64,000 nucleotides of DNA. It comes from Actinobacteria bacterium Ga0077560 (GTDB taxonomy: Bacteria > Actinomycetota > Thermoleophilia > Miltoncostaeales > Miltoncostaeaceae). The position numbers and the translations under genes were made by a program. The notes under the pieces were generated by a model that worked only from the letters and a program-made list of their open reading frames with translations, was not told where the DNA came from and did not search any database. Numbering within the stretch: position 1 is the first letter of the stretch; every line of letters starts with the position of its first letter. Shown here piece by piece: positions 61,113 to 64,000 of this stretch. The DNA lies in the NCBI GenBank assembly GCA_001464275.1, contig LNFL01000166.1:1-64000 (forward strand). Reading direction: 5' to 3'.

Positions 61113-61867
61113 ACAAGGCTCAGCAAGAGGCGTACCTGCGCGAGTACTCGCAGGCCAAGAAGGAGGGCAAGCCCTTCTTCCCGTACGCCATCTACAAGGA
61201 CCACATCGTCGCGATCCTGGCCTTCGGCTGGATCATCGGCATGTCGATCTGGCACCGCGTGGAGATCGGCCAGCCGGTGTACGCGGCGACGACCGACTTC
61301 GTTCCGCGGCCGGAGTGGTACTTCTTCTTCCTCTTCGAGCTGCTGAAGATCTTCGAGGGCCAGAACGCGCTCACGCCGGTCATCATGGCCACGTTCATCG
61401 TGCCCAACGTGATGATGGTGCTGCTGCTGCTCACCCCGTTCATCGACCGGGGCCCGGAGCGGCGCATCAGCCGCCGGCCCATCGCGCTCGCCACCTCGAT
61501 CGTGGTCTTCGCGTCCCTCGCGTGGCTCACGTACGAGGGCGCGACCAGCGAGGCCCCGGGTGCCGGTCCGGCCATCGTGTTCGAGCCGGCGCTGGACGAG
61601 ACGGCGGCCGCGGGGTACGAGGCGTTCCAGGACGCCAACTGCCAGAACTGCCACAAGCTCGGCGGCAGTGGCGGCGTGCTGGGACCGGATCTCTCGAACG
61701 AGGGAGCCAAGGCGCGCGGCGTGCAGTGGCACATCGACCACCTGAAGAACCCGGCGAGCAAGGTCCCGGGGTCGGCGATGCCGCCGTTCCCGAACTTCAC
61801 CCCGGAGCAGTACACGCAGATCGGGACGTTCCTCGACGGTCTCGGCACGAAGTGGAAGGCCCAGTAG
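61109..61867 (+). CDS. qcrC: Subunit IV-cytochrome c fusion (QcrC-like)
   Basis: 252 residues from GTG 61109. The N-terminal subunit IV part has three membrane helices and the quinone-site PEWY motif (FVPRPEWYFFFLFELLKIFEGQNALTPV). From about residue 155 a c-type cytochrome domain holds CQNCHKLGG (CxxCH) and the axial Met in PGSAMPPFPNFTPEQYTQI. Fusion of subunit IV to a monoheme cytochrome c matches Bacillus QcrC. It completes a menaquinol:cytochrome c oxidoreductase. A strong hairpin follows. Confidence 0.93.
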   Translation: MNKAQQEAYLREYSQAKKEGKPFFPYAIYKDHIVAILAFGWIIGMSIWHRVEIGQPVYAATTDFVPRPEWYFFFLFELLKIFEGQNALTPVIMATFIVPNVMMVLLLLTPFIDRGPERRISRRPIALATSIVVFASLAWLTYEGATSEAPGAGPAIVFEPALDETAAAGYEAFQDANCQNCHKLGGSGGVLGPDLSNEGAKARGVQWHIDHLKNPASKVPGSAMPPFPNFTPEQYTQIGTFLDGLGTKWKAQ

Positions 61868-61892
61868 GGCCGCACCGCTTCGAGTGACGCAC

Positions 61893-61928
61893 ACGACGGC
61901 CCGCGGAGACGCGGGCCGTCGTCGTTTC
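61893..61928 (+). terminator. Intrinsic terminator of the qcr operon
   Basis: ACGACGGCCCGC pairs perfectly with GCGGGCCGTCGT across the loop GGAGAC, followed by CGTTTC. The 12-base stem sits 26 bases after the qcrC stop and directly before the end of the convergent small gene. It may work in both directions. Confidence 0.8.
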
Positions 61929-61933
61929 GGGGG

Positions 61934-62317
61934 TCAGCCGGGAACCGCGACCAGCCGGGCCCGCGCGGTGTCGAGGCCGATGGGGAGCTCGTCGGCTCCG
62001 ACCTCCCAGGCGCCGATGGATCCCTGCCCCACGGGGACGGCCCGCATGGCCTCGAGGTGTGGACCCGACCTCCCGAAGGCCCGCGCCGCCTCGGGGCCGG
62101 TCCAGACCGAGACGGTTCGGAAGATCCCGCGCCGCAGATCGGCCTCCAGGAGCATGCCCACCATGCCCTCCGAGGCGCGCGCCTGGCGCCCCACGGCGAT
62201 CGAGCGCCGCATGAACGCCAGCCGGGCCCGCCAGCCCGGGACGATGAACTCCGTGGCGACGGCGTGCAGGGGGCCGGCGCTTCCCGCGGCCGGGCCGGGC
62301 TGCCATGGACGGATCAT
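61934..62317 (-). CDS. Ferredoxin-like (dimeric alpha-beta barrel, antibiotic monooxygenase-like) protein
   Basis: 127 residues. AVATEFIVPGWRARLAFMRRS, MVGMLLEADLRRGIFRTVSVWTGPEAARAF and RSGPHLEAMRAVP fit the ABM/DUF3291 kind of small barrel, often heme- or substrate-binding dimers. The catalytic use is unknown. It is divergent from a TetR gene with a palindromic operator between them, so it is probably repressed by TetR. Confidence 0.7.
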   Translation of the reverse strand: MIRPWQPGPAAGSAGPLHAVATEFIVPGWRARLAFMRRSIAVGRQARASEGMVGMLLEADLRRGIFRTVSVWTGPEAARAFGRSGPHLEAMRAVPVGQGSIGAWEVGADELPIGLDTARARLVAVPG

Positions 62318-62340
62318 CTCGGGGCCTCCGTGTCGCAGAA

Positions 62341-62355
62341 CTTGACGGCGTCAAG
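62341..62355. promoter_or_regulatory. Palindromic operator between tetR and the small monooxygenase-like gene
   Basis: CTTGACGGCGTCAAG is a perfect 7-1-7 inverted repeat in the 79-base divergent gap, 24 bases from the small gene start and 41 bases before the TetR start. This size and symmetry are typical of TetR operators. Confidence 0.7.
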
Positions 62356-62396
62356 ATCCCGCACGCGGCCGATCTTGTCAATGGTAAGTTCCATTC

Positions 62397-62984
62397 GTGG
62401 CCCAGCGTCCCTACCACCACGGCGACCTCCGCCGCGCCCTGCTCGAGGCGGCCACCGAGGCCATCGCGCGATCCGGGCCCCACGGGGTGACCCTGCGGGA
62501 GATCGCCCGCACCGTCGGGGTGTCGCACGCCGCCCCCGCCCACCACTTCGGCTCCCGCACCGGCCTGCTCACCGCCATTGCCGCCAGCGGCTTCGCGCAC
62601 CTGGCCGACGCGACCGCGGAGGGCCGGGCCGCCGGCACGCTCCCGGCGGCGGCGGCGTCCTACGTGCGCTTCGCGCAGGCGCACCCCGGAGAGTTCGCGG
62701 TGATGTTCGAGACCTCGCTGCTGGACTGGACCGATCCCGCGCTGGCCGAGACCGCCGCCCGCGCGCGCCGCGAGCTGAGCGCCACCATCACCCGGTTCGC
62801 CGGAGGCGCGCCCGACCCGGAGGCCGCGGAGCTGGCGGCGTGGTCGCTGGTGCACGGGCTGGCGGCCCTGGTGCGCAGCGGCATCGTGGACGCGCAGGGC
62901 GACGCGGGGGCGCTGGCCGAGCGCGTGGCGCGGGCCATCGGCATCTCCACCGGCGGAAACGGGGACGACAGTCCCGCCGATTGA
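62397..62984 (+). CDS. TetR-family transcriptional repressor
   Basis: 195 residues from GTG 62397. The N-terminal helix-turn-helix is YHHGDLRRALLEAATEAIARSGPHGVTLREIARTVGVSHAAPAHHFGSRTGLLTAIAASGF, the standard TetR_N. The C-terminal ligand domain (about 65-190) resembles the TetR_C_33-like group (FAVMFETSLLDWTDPAL, AWSLVHGLAALVRSGI). It probably represses itself and the divergent small gene through the palindrome at 62341. The ligand is unknown. Confidence 0.9.
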   Translation: MAQRPYHHGDLRRALLEAATEAIARSGPHGVTLREIARTVGVSHAAPAHHFGSRTGLLTAIAASGFAHLADATAEGRAAGTLPAAAASYVRFAQAHPGEFAVMFETSLLDWTDPALAETAARARRELSATITRFAGGAPDPEAAELAAWSLVHGLAALVRSGIVDAQGDAGALAERVARAIGISTGGNGDDSPAD

Positions 62985-63044
62985 GGGCGGCCCCGGGGGG
63001 ACCCCCATACTGCGCCGGCCCGCGGGTCCCTACCATTCCCCTCT

Positions 63045-63707
63045 GTGAAGCGGATCTTCCTGGGTGTCACCGGCGCATCCGGCGCCCCGTACGCATCGGC
63101 GGCGCTGCGCGCGCTCACGGCCGCCGGCTGCGACGTGGGCCTGTGCGTGAGCCGCTCCGGCGCGCACGTCATCAGCCACGAGATCCTGCGCGCCGGCCGT
63201 GACGCCCCCGCGGACCCCGACGCCGTGGTGCGCGAGTTCGTCGCCCGGTCGACCGAGCACCCGCACCGGGTCACGATCCTGGGCCTCCAGGACCTCACGG
63301 CCCCGTTCGCCTCGGGCTCCTCGCTGGCGCCCGCCGCCCTCATCTGCCCGTGCTCGGGCAGCAGCCTGGCGGCCATCGCCCACGGCACGGCCCAGAACCT
63401 CATCCACCGCTGCGCGGACGTGATGCTGAAGGAACGCCGCACCCTGGTGCTGATGACCCGCGAGACCCCGCTGTCGATCATCCACATCGAGAACATGGCG
63501 GCGGTCACCCGCGCCGGCGCGATCGTGATGCCGGCGATGCCGGGCTGGTACAACCACCCGGAGCGCGTGGAGGATCTCGTGGACTTCATGGTGGGCAAGG
63601 CGCTGGACCACCTGGGCGTCGAGAACCGGCTGCTGGCCCGCTGGGGCGACGACCCGGAGGTCCGCGTGCCCGACGTCCCGCCCGCCGACCTGGGGAGCAC
63701 CGAATGA
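63045..63707 (+). CDS. ubiX: Flavin prenyltransferase UbiX
   Basis: 220 residues from GTG 63045. Motifs are IFLGVTGASGAPYASAALRAL (FMN loop), LCVSRSGAHVISHEI, FASGSSLAPAALICPCSGSSLAAIAHGTAQNLIHRCADVMLKERRTLVLMTRETPLSIIHIENM and AIVMPAMPGWYNHP. It attaches a dimethylallyl group to FMN, making the cofactor needed by UbiD (56106-57557). The stop overlaps the ubiE/menG ATG, so cofactor synthesis is coupled to quinone methylation. Confidence 0.94.
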   Translation: MKRIFLGVTGASGAPYASAALRALTAAGCDVGLCVSRSGAHVISHEILRAGRDAPADPDAVVREFVARSTEHPHRVTILGLQDLTAPFASGSSLAPAALICPCSGSSLAAIAHGTAQNLIHRCADVMLKERRTLVLMTRETPLSIIHIENMAAVTRAGAIVMPAMPGWYNHPERVEDLVDFMVGKALDHLGVENRLLARWGDDPEVRVPDVPPADLGSTE

Positions 63708-64000
63708 GCGCCACCGCCGACCCCCGCAGCGGGCGGCTCCCCGCCGGTGAGGTCCGCGCGATGTTCGACCGCATCGCCCCGCGCTACGACCTGCTGAACC
63801 GCGTGATGACCGCCGGCCTCGACGGCCGGTGGCGGGAGGCCGCGGCCGCGGCCGCCGACGTCGCGGCGGGCGGGTCGGCCATCGACGTCTGCACCGGCAC
63901 CGGCGACCTCGCGCTCGCGCTGGCGCGGCGCGTGACACCGAGCGGCCGGGTGCTGGGCGTGGACTTCGCCGAGAACATGCTGGAGATCGCCCGGCAGAAG
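63704..64000 (+). CDS. ubiE: Demethylmenaquinone methyltransferase UbiE/MenG, N-terminal part
   Basis: 99 residues before the window ends. It has EVRAMFDRIAPRYDLLNRVMTAGLDGRWREAA, then the SAM site AIDVCTGTGDLALALARRV and GVDFAENMLEIARQK, all typical of UbiE/MenG. It methylates demethylmenaquinone (or the futalosine product) using S-adenosylmethionine. The right end is outside the window. Confidence 0.93.
   Translation, partial: MSATADPRSGRLPAGEVRAMFDRIAPRYDLLNRVMTAGLDGRWREAAAAAADVAAGGSAIDVCTGTGDLALALARRVTPSGRVLGVDFAENMLEIARQK

Noticed and set aside
1-64000. tRNA, rRNA, riboswitch, insertion sequence or prophage
   Set aside because: I saw no cloverleaf, conserved rRNA stretch, transposase, integrase or terminal repeat. 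Gap lengths are small and mostly explained by promoters and hairpins. A covariance-model search could still find small RNAs.

Overview
The window is about 64 kb of very GC-rich DNA. It has many GTG starts, tightly coupled genes with GTGA/ATGA stop-start overlaps, and actinobacterial-type gene content. A secreted protein of the NSVG/LKKDAV type at 50282 and a QcrA-QcrB-QcrC set with cytochrome c fused to subunit IV fit Actinomycetota, perhaps Thermoleophilia. That placement is an inference from content only. I found no rRNA, tRNA, CRISPR array, insertion sequence or prophage.

Layout. 1-4.5 kb: end of rlmN, a peroxiredoxin, two small proteins, a DedA protein, lipB coupled to a lysine-free degenerate E2-like protein, and an acetyltransferase. 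4.5-13.1 kb: a zinc island with two ZnuABC-type importers converging on a Fur/Zur gene, a COG0523 metal GTPase coupled to a WD40 protein, and two candidate Zur boxes. 13.1-21.9 kb: one long minus-strand operon for a carbamoylase, hydantoinase A and B, and a ribose-type ABC importer. 22-23.9 kb: rhodanese, SufE and MogA. 23.9-27.7 kb: HtrA protease divergent from a PhoP/PhoR-like two-component system. 27.7-31.7 kb: SDR, glycerate kinase, and glucosyl-3-phosphoglycerate synthase with its phosphatase. 31.8-46.1 kb: cell-surface sugar genes (rmlA, rmlD, rmlB; WbpA/WbpB/WbpD-like genes; a UDP-GlcNAc 2-epimerase), interrupted by an S55 peptidase and a 1106-residue MalT/SARP hybrid regulator. 46.1-50.8 kb: membrane and transport genes. 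50.8-57.6 kb: Aat, a winged-helix/nucleotidyltransferase-like protein, then hemB, a fused siroheme decarboxylase, hemL, a small prenyl-synthase-like protein and UbiD. 57.6-64 kb: a secreted hydrolase, the bc complex operon qcrABC, a TetR pair, UbiX and the start of ubiE/menG.

The main themes are zinc homeostasis, heme and quinone (respiratory) biosynthesis, and surface polysaccharide precursors. The hemB-AhbAB-hemL order points to heme made through siroheme. UbiD, UbiX and UbiE/MenG, near a bc complex, point to menaquinone-based respiration.

A caution for every reader: seven conserved genes (both znuB genes, fur/zur, hyuB, an SDR, gpgS, hemL) are each broken by one short deletion, estimated at about 19-31 bases in the six that can be aligned from memory, at a position where the reading frame resumes in another frame. 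The cause is more likely sequence assembly than real gene decay, because hemL and other core genes are affected.
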